Shown here piece by piece: positions 40,527-49,145 of a stretch of 64,000 nucleotides of DNA. The position numbers and the translations under genes are program-made. Position 1 is the first letter of the stretch, and the number at the start of each line of letters is the position of its first letter. The notes beneath the pieces were generated by a model. It was not told the origin of the DNA. It worked only from the letters and a program-made list of their open reading frames with translations, and searched no databases. Source of the stretch: Thiotrichales bacterium (lineage in GTDB: Bacteria; Pseudomonadota; Gammaproteobacteria; Francisellales; CACEW01); assembly GCA_947478525.1 (NCBI GenBank), contig CANJVU010000001.1, forward strand, positions 186,001-250,000, read 5' to 3'.

Positions 40527-40861
40527 TTCATTAACTCCCTCAAGTCAATACCGAGCTGTTGAATGCGCTTTAAAATAGCAGGCCATTCTTCCTGGATAAA
40601 GCGCTGTTTCTCTAAACCATGCAACTGACCACGCGCTTGTTGCTTAACAAACATGCCCAAACCACGATGTTTTTCAATAATATGATCATCAACCAGCATC
40701 TGGTAGGCTTTGGAAACCGTGATTGGATTTAATTGGTATTGCTCAGCAATTTGACGAATCGACGGAATGGCTTCACCTTCTTTATAAGCACCGCCCAAAA
40801 TCGCGGTGACGATTTGGTCTTTTAATTGTTGATAAATGGGCTGCCGGTCATTCCATTGCAT
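40523..40861 (-). CDS. GntR-family regulator, YtrA subfamily
   Basis: 112 residues: a winged helix (PIYQQLKDQIVTAILGGAYKEGEAIPSIRQIAEQ and NPITVSKAYQMLVDDHIIEKHRGLGMFV) and a short helical tail instead of a large effector domain, the YtrA form. It is first in an operon with an ABC ATPase and permease. A perfect palindrome overlapping the operon's likely -10 box (41031-41054) is its probable operator. Confidence 0.9.
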   Translation of the reverse strand: MQWNDRQPIYQQLKDQIVTAILGGAYKEGEAIPSIRQIAEQYQLNPITVSKAYQMLVDDHIIEKHRGLGMFVKQQARGQLHGLEKQRFIQEEWPAILKRIQQLGIDLRELMK

Positions 40862-41030
40862 TACGCATACCTTTGCTTAACAGTGACAAATGGCTTGAGC
40901 TCAAATGATAAACCCTTCGCGCGAAAAAGACCAGAAGTTGTCAATCAATTGAGGGAGCAATCTACTTACATAATCGCCTCTGGTCTTCTCCGCTTGGGTT
41001 GAGGGAGAAAAACATCACCGTTCGCGCAGT

Positions 41031-41072
41031 GGTGTTATACATGACTATAACACCAACCCAATATTGACGCAA
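41031..41072 (-). promoter_or_regulatory. Promoter with overlapping operator for the YtrA-ABC operon
   Basis: On the minus strand TTGCGT (41072-41067), a 17-base spacer and TATAGT (41049-41044) form a good promoter. GGTGTTATA (41031-41039) and TATAACACC (41046-41054) make a perfect 9-base inverted repeat covering the -10 box and the likely start point. GT...AC palindromes are typical GntR operators. The transcript would have a leader of about 175 bases containing another inverted repeat (AGACCAGA at 40928, TCTGGTCT at 40980). Confidence 0.65.
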
Positions 41073-41094
41073 TACTTTTTTAAAAAATTATTTT

Positions 41095-42102
41095 TTAACA
41101 CAGTTTCAATAGCCGCCGAATCAGACCTGGACCTTGATAAATCAAGCCGGTATACACTTGTAATAAATTCGCCCCTGCTTGTAATTTCGCCTCTGCCGCA
41201 GTGATACTGTCAATACCACCCACACCAATAATTGGCACATGCGGACCCAAGGCTTGACGAAACTGCGCAATCACGCTGGTACTTTTATCGACCAATGGCT
41301 TGCCACTCAACCCACCCGACTGATCCGCGCCTAACATTCCAGTGACACCTTCACGCGAGACGGTGGTATTGGTCGCAATTAATCCGTCAATACGATGACT
41401 CAACATACTCATCGCCAATGATTCAATTTCATCGGGCGTCAAATCGGGCGAAACTTTTACCAACAAAGGCACCACACGGTGGTTGCGAGCTGCCAATTCA
41501 TTTTTTGCCGCAACAATACTGCTGAGCAAATCATCAAAATAGCGACCATGCTGCAACTCTCGCAGGCCTTGCGTATTGGGCGAAGAGATATTAATAACAA
41601 TGTAACTGGCATAAAGATAAACGCGTTCCAGACAATACAAATAATCTTCTTTCGCATTTTCCAACGGTGTATCCGCATTTTTGCCAATATTAATGCCAAG
41701 CACACCTTTGTAATGGCTGGCGCGAATTTGGTCAAGCAGATAATCAACGCCTTTGCTGTTAAAACCAAAGCGGTTGATCAATGCTTGCGCTTTTGGTAAC
41801 CGAAATAACCGCGGCTTCTCATTACCTGACTGAGGTCGCGGCGTCACCGTACCCACTTCGATAAAACCAAAGCCTAATGCCGCCAAGGCTTCTATATATT
41901 CACCATTCTTATCAAGACCCGCCGCCAAACCAATGGGGTTAGGAAAGCGCACCCCAAACCACGACTTTGACTCTGCATTGACAACAGGCGTGATCCACTT
42001 TAACACACCTAAACGATGCAAATATCGCAGTGCATTCAACACACGCTCATGCGCCTGCTCTGGGTCAAGACGAAACAACAACCAGCGTAAGCAGCGATAC
42101 AT
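41095..42102 (-). CDS. pyrD: Dihydroorotate dehydrogenase (quinone), class 2
   Basis: The membrane-associated FMN enzyme of pyrimidine synthesis, which passes electrons to quinone; 335 residues. An N-terminal amphipathic extension (MYRCLRWLLFRLDPEQAHE) marks class 2. FMN-site and catalytic motifs include GLAAGLDKNGE, EVGTVTPRPQSGN, NRFGFNSKG, INISSPNTQGLRELQ (catalytic Ser) and IIGVGGI. It is probably transcribed alone. Confidence 0.97.
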   Translation of the reverse strand: MYRCLRWLLFRLDPEQAHERVLNALRYLHRLGVLKWITPVVNAESKSWFGVRFPNPIGLAAGLDKNGEYIEALAALGFGFIEVGTVTPRPQSGNEKPRLFRLPKAQALINRFGFNSKGVDYLLDQIRASHYKGVLGINIGKNADTPLENAKEDYLYCLERVYLYASYIVINISSPNTQGLRELQHGRYFDDLLSSIVAAKNELAARNHRVVPLLVKVSPDLTPDEIESLAMSMLSHRIDGLIATNTTVSREGVTGMLGADQSGGLSGKPLVDKSTSVIAQFRQALGPHVPIIGVGGIDSITAAEAKLQAGANLLQVYTGLIYQGPGLIRRLLKLC

Positions 42103-42217
42103 TTAGCCGCCCCTGATTTGATTAAATAACACGAAAATCTACCTCATTCTTTAGGATAAGCCCCGCTCTATCTGACCATAATTCCCCACCAGAGGGAAGC
42201 ATTTTTTAAACATTTTT

Positions 42218-42256
42218 TCAAAAAAAACGGATGCACATCCCATGATGTGCATCCGT
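42218..42256 (-). terminator. Intrinsic terminator of the LysM-like gene
   Basis: A perfect 12-base stem (CGGATGCACATC 42228-42239 with GATGTGCATCCG 42244-42255, loop CCAT) is followed on the minus strand by a run of T's (42227-42219). It lies about 38 bases after the stop of the 42294 gene and ahead of pyrD. The stem is long and exact, so it is a strong terminator. Confidence 0.92.
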
Positions 42257-42293
42257 TGTGTAAAATGAATCGTATAAAAACGTTGATTAACAA

Positions 42294-42707
42294 CTACGAA
42301 GCTGAAACTGCAGATTCCGTGGTTGCCGTCGCATCAACAGCGGCTGGCTCTGTGGTTTGCGCTACGGGTTGAGTTGCTGCCCCAGTTGTTACAGCGGGTA
42401 TTTGAGTACTCGCGGCTTGCGCTTTACTGGAATTTTTACCAATATTGGCCATTACTTCGGCTTTGGTGGTGGGTACCTTCAATGTTTGATTGGCTTTCAA
42501 CGCACCATTATGGGCAAATGCTTTGGGGTTTAAGTTATGCACCGCAGCCACGCACTGGTCAATGGTAGTACCCTGAGGATGTTGATGTTTACAAACTTTC
42601 CACAAACCATCGCCTTCTTTGGTAGCATAAGTGGTCATGGCAAAGCCAGATGCAGCAAAGCTCAAGCCAATCACAGCAGCGGCGGTCATCAATAATTGTT
42701 TTTTCAT
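42294..42707 (-). CDS. Small secreted protein with FimV/LysM-like domain
   Basis: 137 residues with a signal peptide (about 1-23, ending SGFA). Residues 25-85 (YATKEGDGLWKVCKHQH...TIDQCVAAVHNLNPKAFAHNGALKANQTLKVP) match the pattern of the LysM-like domain at the start of FimV: GD.LW, NP.AF and a final L.VP. The tail is Ala/Thr/Pro-rich and probably disordered. Two cysteines (in KVCKH and DQCVA) could form a disulfide. It may bind peptidoglycan in the periplasm. It has AAGGAG before its ATG and a strong terminator. Confidence 0.75.
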   Translation of the reverse strand: MKKQLLMTAAAVIGLSFAASGFAMTTYATKEGDGLWKVCKHQHPQGTTIDQCVAAVHNLNPKAFAHNGALKANQTLKVPTTKAEVMANIGKNSSKAQAASTQIPAVTTGAATQPVAQTTEPAAVDATATTESAVSAS

Positions 42708-42804
42708 GGGCAGGCTCCTTAAAGTTAATGAAACAGAAATCGGTCAGGCGGAATTCTAGCAGCAAAAAACGAAAAGCGATAGCAAAAAAATATTCATAAT
42801 AAGC

Positions 42805-44205
42805 CTACTTACCCCCCTTAACATGTTGCATTAATCGCCGTTTACGACGTACTTGATGATCGTTCAGCGGGTTAGGTTTTCCGGCAAACGGATTCTCTGA
42901 GGACTTAAGCTCAATTTGAACCGGCGTGCCATGTAAGTTAAAGGCTCTACGAAACACACCCATCAAATATTTCTTGTAAGACTCCGGCAAACGTTCGGTT
43001 TGATTACCATGAATAATAATCAATGGTGGATTGTGGCCACCCATATGCGCGTAACGTAATTTAATTCTACGCCCGCCGACCATCGGTGGATTATGATCGA
43101 GCAGCGCCTGTTGCAATACTTCCATCAACTCTTTAGTAGAGATATCTTTTTGTGCTGCTTTATAGGCCACTTGCACCGAGTCATACAAATTACCGACACC
43201 GGTACCATGCAATGCGGAGATAAAATGAATATCAACATAGTCTGTTAAAAACACCAACTTACGCTCAACATTTTTTTTAACTTGCTCGCGGTGATCGTCT
43301 TCCAAGCCATCCCATTTATTCAACGCCAGCACCATGGCTTTACCCGCATCTAACGCAAAACTCAACACATGTAAGTCTTGGTCGGTCACCCCTTCCTGCG
43401 CATCGAATACTGAAATCACCACATGCGCATCTTCAATGGCTTTAAGGGTTTTCACAACGGAAAATTTTTCGATGGTTTCTTGGACTCGACCTTTACGGCG
43501 CACACCGGCGGTATCAATTAAGGTATAACGCTGGCCTTGGCGTTCCATAGGTAAATAAATACTGTCGCGTGTCGTACCCGGCAAATCAAACACCACCACC
43601 CGTTCTTCACCTAACATGCGGTTGATTAACGTTGACTTACCCACATTGGGTCGGCCAATAATGGCAATTTTAATACCCGTTTCTTGCTCAGAAAGCTCTT
43701 CTGGCTTTTGATCCGAAACCAATGGAATCAATATTTTTTGCAACATTTGTTGGATACCACGACGATGTGACGCAGCAATAGGGATGGGTTCGCCCATTCC
43801 TAACTGATAAAAATCAGTGGTTGCCAACGATTCATCCACACCATCAACTTTATTAACGATGAGAAAAGTGGGTTTGCTGCGCTGCCGCAACAGTTTGGCA
43901 ATTTCCTGATCGCCTGGCGTAACGCCTGCACGGCTGTCCACCAAAAACAACACATGATCAGCTTCATCAATGGCTTGTAAGGTTTGTTGCTCCATTGGGC
44001 CGTTAATACCCAAAACATCATCGCCCAATCCACCGGTATCAATAATGATGGCTTTATGGCCTTGATAACGAATCTCACCATACAAACGGTCACGAGTAAC
44101 CCCTGGCATATCAAGCACCAAAGCGTCTTTTGAATGGGTTAACAGATTAAACAGCGTCGACTTACCAACATTAGGACGACCAACCAGGGCAATAACGGGG
44201 ATCAT
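42805..44205 (-). CDS. der: Ribosome biogenesis GTPase Der (EngA)
   Basis: A double GTPase for 50S assembly; 466 residues. The first G domain has GRPNVGKSTLFN, DTGG and NKVD. The second has GRPNVGKSTLIN, DTAG and NKWD. A C-terminal KH-like domain binds rRNA and the tail is basic. It is the last gene of bamC-hisS-yfgM-bamB-der. Confidence 0.97.
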   Translation of the reverse strand: MIPVIALVGRPNVGKSTLFNLLTHSKDALVLDMPGVTRDRLYGEIRYQGHKAIIIDTGGLGDDVLGINGPMEQQTLQAIDEADHVLFLVDSRAGVTPGDQEIAKLLRQRSKPTFLIVNKVDGVDESLATTDFYQLGMGEPIPIAASHRRGIQQMLQKILIPLVSDQKPEELSEQETGIKIAIIGRPNVGKSTLINRMLGEERVVVFDLPGTTRDSIYLPMERQGQRYTLIDTAGVRRKGRVQETIEKFSVVKTLKAIEDAHVVISVFDAQEGVTDQDLHVLSFALDAGKAMVLALNKWDGLEDDHREQVKKNVERKLVFLTDYVDIHFISALHGTGVGNLYDSVQVAYKAAQKDISTKELMEVLQQALLDHNPPMVGGRRIKLRYAHMGGHNPPLIIIHGNQTERLPESYKKYLMGVFRRAFNLHGTPVQIELKSSENPFAGKPNPLNDHQVRRKRRLMQHVKGGK

Positions 44206-44225
44206 AAATTTTCCATATTTTTATT

Positions 44226-44248
44226 CCCTCCTCCCTTGCGGAGGAGGG
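44226..44248. repeat. Palindromic intergenic repeat between bamB and der
   Basis: CCCTCCTCC (44226-44234) and GGAGGAGGG (44240-44248) form a perfect 9-base stem with a 5-base loop, followed by TTAGGGTGGAGGG. GC-rich purine/pyrimidine palindromes of this form are widespread dispersed elements in proteobacteria. It lies within the operon between two genes. No T-run follows on the minus strand. Confidence 0.6.
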
Positions 44249-44262
44249 TTAGGGTGGAGGGT

Positions 44263-45411
44263 TTATTTCGAAGGTTTCAACGCTACTAAATCACCATTAT
44301 TACTGACCACAAACGCCACCCCATTGGCAACCGCCGCTTGTGCAATAATGCCTTTTCCGCTGATTTGAGTCCGCGCCAACAAGCTGCCATCGCTCAGTGA
44401 CAACCAATGCACATACCCCGCATAATCACCTACGATGACGTCATTGGTATTCACCACAGCCGGCGCTGTTACGGAACGTTGCAACAAGGCTTTTTGCACC
44501 CATAATACGCGTCCGGTTTCTAAGTCTAACGCGGATACCGCACCAGCGTCATCCGTTGCAATAAGACGATCTGAAGCTAATGCTAAATTGGTGTAAGAAG
44601 AGAAGGGGTGCTCCCACAACAAAGAACCATTCTTCAATTGCAGTGCCACAACGTTACCGTGATAAGCCGCAGCATAGACAACGCCTTTGCTAACAACGGG
44701 TGTCGATACGATATCAATCATCCGTGAAATTTCTGTATCACCACTGGCTATGGCAATCGGACGTGACCAGGCAATCTGACCGCTATTGAGTTTAAAAGCG
44801 GTAATGACGCCGTTATCAAAACCCACCAATACTTTTTTACCGACGATCACCGGTTGACTATTGCTCGCCAAACTCAACGCTGGCGTGGTGCTACTTTGAA
44901 TCCACCGTTGCTTACCCGTCAACGCGTCAAGCGCAACCACATCGCCATTGTGCACATGTAGCACCACACTACCACCGCTAATTGCAGCAGGTGCCAGCAA
45001 TGAACTGGCCATCTGCGCAGCCCATAATTGGTGACCATCGTTACTCGCCAATGCAACCACCTGACCATTCAAGCCACCCACCACGATCATCGTTTGCGAT
45101 ACCGCAGCGCCACTGCCGATTTGAAACGGCATGTCGACAAACCAACGTTTTTCACCCGTTTGAACATTAAATGCCTTCACTTCACCTTCATAACTGGTGG
45201 TGGCTAGCGTAGTACCGAAGATCACGGGTTGTAACGAAAGATATTGACCCGCGGTACCGTTCCCCGCATCAGCGGTCCATAAGGTGTTGATATGAATCAC
45301 ATCGGGCGCGATTTTACTCAACGGTGTTGGTGGTAAAGAGTTGTCTTTGTCACATCCCACCAACGTCAGCACCAACGAAGCGCATGCAATTCCCAGTAGC
45401 CATTTTTTCAT
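44263..45411 (-). CDS. bamB: Outer membrane assembly lipoprotein BamB
   Basis: A beta-propeller lipoprotein of the BAM complex; 382 residues. The lipobox is LVGC near residue 20. PQQ-like propeller repeats are marked by GEKRWFVDMPF, GHQLWAAQMASS, GKQRWIQSS, GQIAWSRPI, GSLLWEHPFSS and GRVLWVQKA. It lies between yfgM and der, the standard order. Confidence 0.95.
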   Translation of the reverse strand: MKKWLLGIACASLVLTLVGCDKDNSLPPTPLSKIAPDVIHINTLWTADAGNGTAGQYLSLQPVIFGTTLATTSYEGEVKAFNVQTGEKRWFVDMPFQIGSGAAVSQTMIVVGGLNGQVVALASNDGHQLWAAQMASSLLAPAAISGGSVVLHVHNGDVVALDALTGKQRWIQSSTTPALSLASNSQPVIVGKKVLVGFDNGVITAFKLNSGQIAWSRPIAIASGDTEISRMIDIVSTPVVSKGVVYAAAYHGNVVALQLKNGSLLWEHPFSSYTNLALASDRLIATDDAGAVSALDLETGRVLWVQKALLQRSVTAPAVVNTNDVIVGDYAGYVHWLSLSDGSLLARTQISGKGIIAQAAVANGVAFVVSNNGDLVALKPSK

Positions 45412-45425
45412 GTTTAATTCCTAAA

Positions 45426-46046
45426 TTATTGCGGCAAATTTGCCCCTTTCATTTGTACCAACTGATACATCGGATCTGAAACCGCCAATTCCCCTAACGC
45501 CGTTTGATACGCTTTTTTTGCAGGTGTGTATTGCTTCAATGCCACGTAAGCATCACCACGCACCATATCTGCCAACGGATGATGCTCAATGCCCATCAGT
45601 GTATCCAGCGCTTGCTGGGGTTGACTTTCAGCCAGTAATATACGACCCAACCGAATCTTGGCAATCGTGATGGTGGAATCATCTCGACCATTTTGCATCA
45701 CCCATTGTAAGGTTGTTGCCGCTTGGCTTAACTGGTTTTGTTGTACCTGAGTTTGCGCCAAAATCAACGCTGCCAACGAGGCGTAAATCGAATGCGGATA
45801 GCTGCTCATCAACTGATTCGCCTGCGCTTGCATATCCGGCAAGTTATTTTGCTGAATATCTACCAGCAACTGTTCATAACCAGCCGCGGTCACCATCGCC
45901 ACTTTCTGCTCATGATTTTGCCAAAAGCGGTAACCCCATAAACCCAACAAAATAATGATGATAACGGTCATCAGCCAATTGCCATATTGTTTCCACCAAC
46001 GTTTAATGGCGTCAACTTGCTCTTGTTCGTTTAATAGATCTGCCAT
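45426..46046 (-). CDS. yfgM: YfgM-like membrane-anchored TPR protein
   Basis: 206 residues with one N-terminal membrane helix (NWLMTVIIIILLGLWGYRFW) after a short cytoplasmic part, then a periplasmic TPR-like region. YfgM associates with the SecYEG translocon and PpiD in E. coli. It lies 12 bases after hisS and 14 bases before bamB. Confidence 0.92.
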   Translation of the reverse strand: MADLLNEQEQVDAIKRWWKQYGNWLMTVIIIILLGLWGYRFWQNHEQKVAMVTAAGYEQLLVDIQQNNLPDMQAQANQLMSSYPHSIYASLAALILAQTQVQQNQLSQAATTLQWVMQNGRDDSTITIAKIRLGRILLAESQPQQALDTLMGIEHHPLADMVRGDAYVALKQYTPAKKAYQTALGELAVSDPMYQLVQMKGANLPQ

Positions 46047-46058
46047 ATGCCCACCCCT

Positions 46059-47336
46059 CTATCCTGTTGACAACAATGTGATTATCTCTGAGCGCAGTAC
46101 CATTTGTTGCGGCCGATCTTCACGCAACCATTTTACCGATACCAGCCCTGCTTTCCATTCCTCTTCACCGAGAATTAGGGCGATTTTAGCGCCACTCTTA
46201 TCGGCTTTTTTAAATTGACTCTTCAAGCTTTCTAAACCACAGTGACACAGTAGATTCAGCTCTGGCAATGCTTCGTGAATCTGTTCGGCCAACTGCAACG
46301 CGCTGATTTGGATCGCCATATTACTACTCAATATATAAACATCACAGCTGGGCATAGCTGCGGCGATTACCTCTGGCTGATTTTGCAACATCAGCAACAA
46401 ACGCTCCAAGCCCATGGCACAACCAACTGCGGGTGTCGCACGTCCACCACATTGTTCAACCAATCCATCATAACGACCGCCCGCACAGACGGTACCTTGC
46501 GCACCCAATGAGTCGGTAACCCACTCAAATACCGTGTGGCTATAATAATCTAAACCGCGCACCAGACAAGGGTTGATTTCATAGGCGATACCCAATACTT
46601 CCAGGCCCATTTTGACATCATCGAAATGTTGCCGCGAGAGATCATCCAGATAGTCCATTAATTTCGGCGCAGCGGTAATCAGGTCTTTCATTGCCGGGTT
46701 TTTACTATCCAAAATACGCAGTGGATTTTTGGTTAACCGGCGCTGACTGTCCTCATCCAATTGTTCTGAATGAGCGCTCAAATAAGTCACCAAGGCTTCA
46801 CGATGGGCTTGACGAACGGCGGGCGTTCCCAACGTGTTAATCTGTAGCTTAACTTGACCCGCAATGCCCAATTGTTGCCAAAACCGCGCAGTTAAGGCCA
46901 GCAATTCAATATCTGCGGAAGGTTCCGACACCCCAAAAAACTCAACACCCACTTGATAAAATTGGCGATACCGCCCTTTTTGAGGGCGCTCATGGCGAAA
47001 CATCGGACCAAAGTACCACAGCCGCTGCGTTTGATTGTACAACAAACCATGCTCAATCGCCGCGCGCACACAGCCTGCGGTTCCTTCGGGACGGAGGGTT
47101 AAACTTTCGCCATTGCGATCAATGAAAGTATACATTTCTTTTTCGACCACGTCGGTACCATCGCCAATGCTGCGGGCGAACAATTCGGTATGTTCGATAA
47201 TCGGCAGGCGAATTTCCTGGTAGCCATATTGCCGCAACAGTGTCATTAAACGATGCTGCAGATATTGCCACAGCGGCGTTTCGCTGGGCAAAATATCATT
47301 CATTCCCCGAATGGCTTGCAGTTGTTTCTCTGACAT
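46059..47336 (-). CDS. hisS: Histidine-tRNA ligase
   Basis: Charges tRNA-His; 425 residues. Class II motif 2 is in [20 protein letters not shown], the histidine-specific motif is [13 protein letters not shown], and the C-terminal anticodon domain carries [12 protein letters not shown]. It follows the bamC-like gene by 6 bases. Confidence 0.97.
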   Translation of the reverse strand: MSEKQLQAIRGMNDILPSETPLWQYLQHRLMTLLRQYGYQEIRLPIIEHTELFARSIGDGTDVVEKEMYTFIDRNGESLTLRPEGTAGCVRAAIEHGLLYNQTQRLWYFGPMFRHERPQKGRYRQFYQVGVEFFGVSEPSADIELLALTARFWQQLGIAGQVKLQINTLGTPAVRQAHREALVTYLSAHSEQLDEDSQRRLTKNPLRILDSKNPAMKDLITAAPKLMDYLDDLSRQHFDDVKMGLEVLGIAYEINPCLVRGLDYYSHTVFEWVTDSLGAQGTVCAGGRYDGLVEQCGGRATPAVGCAMGLERLLLMLQNQPEVIAAAMPSCDVYILSSNMAIQISALQLAEQIHEALPELNLLCHCGLESLKSQFKKADKSGAKIALILGEEEWKAGLVSVKWLREDRPQQMVLRSEIITLLSTG

Positions 47337-47342
47337 AGAACG

Positions 47343-48470
47343 TTATGACCCCACTAAATGCTGTTGAATATAAACCAATAGCGCATAACCTTGCGCGGAA
47401 GAATCTGGCTGCGCTTGGTTATTATATAGAGTAATATTAGTGCCACTGCCCTGTGCATTGATGTACAACATCCAGGTATTGCCCTGTGCAAGTTGACCTT
47501 GCGGCACGATAAAATAAAACCCCTTGCTGACATCCGAGGTTACCGTTGTAAAACCACTGTTCTTCAATGCAGTGGGTAACAAATTCCATACCGTTTGATA
47601 AGGCGCTTGTATACTGAGCGTAGCCACATCGCTGGAGTCTTTAGCCATTGAACTGGCAAGCCAATGCTTCAATGGTTTTGCCACCACTAAGACGGGAGCA
47701 ACCACCGCAACGGCGCTGACCCCAGGCGACGCTGACGCAGTGGGCAACGACAGCAAAGTAGCCGCTGGTACCGTTGCTGGCACCGGACTAATGGGCGCAG
47801 AAGCTGCTGGCACAATGGGTACTGGCGTTGATGTCTTACTCGCCGTTGCGGGCAATGTCAACAACGTGTTCTCCGTGGGAATGGTTTTTGCAGCGACCAC
47901 TGGCGCAACCGCAGGCATCACAATACTCGGCTCCGTGGTCAAGGGTGGGGTTGTCACTGGCGCAACAACGGACGAGGCTGACTTGGCTTCCGCCGCTTGC
48001 TTTAGCTGCATCGCCGTCAACGCGGCTTGCGTATCGGCAATTTCTTTTTGTACCTGCACATATTGCTGCTGTAACTGCGCTTGTGTAGGCTTCACTGACG
48101 TCGAAGTAGATGTCGCCGGCACGGTTACTGCGGGTGCGGGTGCTGAGGGAATGGTTACCGCTTCAGGGACTGCTGCCTCGGTTGTTTTAGGAATGGTTTT
48201 TGGATCAAATTGCTGCGCATAACCGGGGGGTGGCAACAAAGTTGCTTGCGTAGTTGCCGGATACGCGCTAGGACCAGGGGGAATGGTCGCGTAAGGCTGC
48301 ATTTTTGGCGCAGTTACCCCTTGTGGAATTTTTAACGCAGGTTGCTGCTCCACCGGTTGACGCAAATAATCAAAATTGCGATTACGCAGACTGCAACCCA
48401 TTAATGCAAAGATGCTAATCGCCAATACACTGGCCTTTAACAAGGGCATTATTTTAAGATTTTTATTCAT
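47343..48470 (-). CDS. bamC: BamC/NlpB-like outer membrane assembly lipoprotein
   Basis: 375 residues from ATG 48470 (MNKNLKIMPLL); the frame runs on to 48515 without need. The lipobox is LMGC. The segment after it (VEQQPALKIPQGVTAP) resembles the BamC stretch that lies against BamD. A long Ala/Pro/Thr/Val-rich low-complexity region follows. A BamC-like domain (APYQTVWNLLPTALKNSGF onward) is at the end. In E. coli bamC sits beside dapA; here it heads the hisS-yfgM-bamB-der cluster. The family call is good but not certain because the middle is so simple. Confidence 0.75.
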   Translation of the reverse strand: MNKNLKIMPLLKASVLAISIFALMGCSLRNRNFDYLRQPVEQQPALKIPQGVTAPKMQPYATIPPGPSAYPATTQATLLPPPGYAQQFDPKTIPKTTEAAVPEAVTIPSAPAPAVTVPATSTSTSVKPTQAQLQQQYVQVQKEIADTQAALTAMQLKQAAEAKSASSVVAPVTTPPLTTEPSIVMPAVAPVVAAKTIPTENTLLTLPATASKTSTPVPIVPAASAPISPVPATVPAATLLSLPTASASPGVSAVAVVAPVLVVAKPLKHWLASSMAKDSSDVATLSIQAPYQTVWNLLPTALKNSGFTTVTSDVSKGFYFIVPQGQLAQGNTWMLYINAQGSGTNITLYNNQAQPDSSAQGYALLVYIQQHLVGS

Positions 48471-48551
48471 CGTTGTCTGTTCCCCAAGAGTGAATCCAGG
48501 TATTATACACATCATCTGATAAGATACAGTAAAAATTTTACGGAATGCAAC

Positions 48552-49145
48552 ATGAATAGATGCGCTGGGGCAATACTGGGGTTGACACTCGGCGGTCTCC
48601 TATTACTACAAGGGTGTATTCCCGTGATGATCGCGGGGGCCGGCGTTGCGGGCACTTCGATTGCCGGCAACAATCTGCCCACCACGGTGCAACTGGATGA
48701 CTCCGCATTGCGGCTTAAAGCCATTAATGCACTGAACCAGTACCCAGACCTTGCCGCCACCAGTAATATCGAAGTCACGGTCTTTAACAAAATCGCGTTG
48801 CTATTAGGCCAAGTACCCGACCAACAAACCAGCGATAAAGTCGCTGCAACTATTGGTCAAGTTAACGGCATCCAGATGGTTTACAACCAACTCACCATCG
48901 GCACTCGCGCAACATTTACCACGTTTAGCGATGACGCGATCATCACCACCCGCGTCAAAAGCAATTTTATTGGCCACGTCAACCCCCTGAACTTTAAAGT
49001 CATTACCGAACAAGGCGTCGTGTATTTATTAGCCATCACCACAGAAAGCACCGGCGAAGAAGCGGCGCAAATCGCCAGCCGCACCAAAGGCGTGAAAAAA
49101 GTGGTGGAGGCGTATTGGTATATTATTCCGGAAACACAGTCATAG
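48552..49145 (+). CDS. dolP: BON-domain outer membrane lipoprotein DolP (YraP)
   Basis: 197 residues with lipobox LLQGC and two BON domains (about 45-115 and 122-192), each with the Gly-containing strand core (VFNKIALLLGQVP; KVITEQGVVYLLAI). DolP binds anionic phospholipids and supports BAM function. It is divergent from bamC across 81 bases and its end overlaps the convergent helicase gene by 23 bases. Confidence 0.93.
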   Translation: MNRCAGAILGLTLGGLLLLQGCIPVMIAGAGVAGTSIAGNNLPTTVQLDDSALRLKAINALNQYPDLAATSNIEVTVFNKIALLLGQVPDQQTSDKVAATIGQVNGIQMVYNQLTIGTRATFTTFSDDAIITTRVKSNFIGHVNPLNFKVITEQGVVYLLAITTESTGEEAAQIASRTKGVKKVVEAYWYIIPETQS

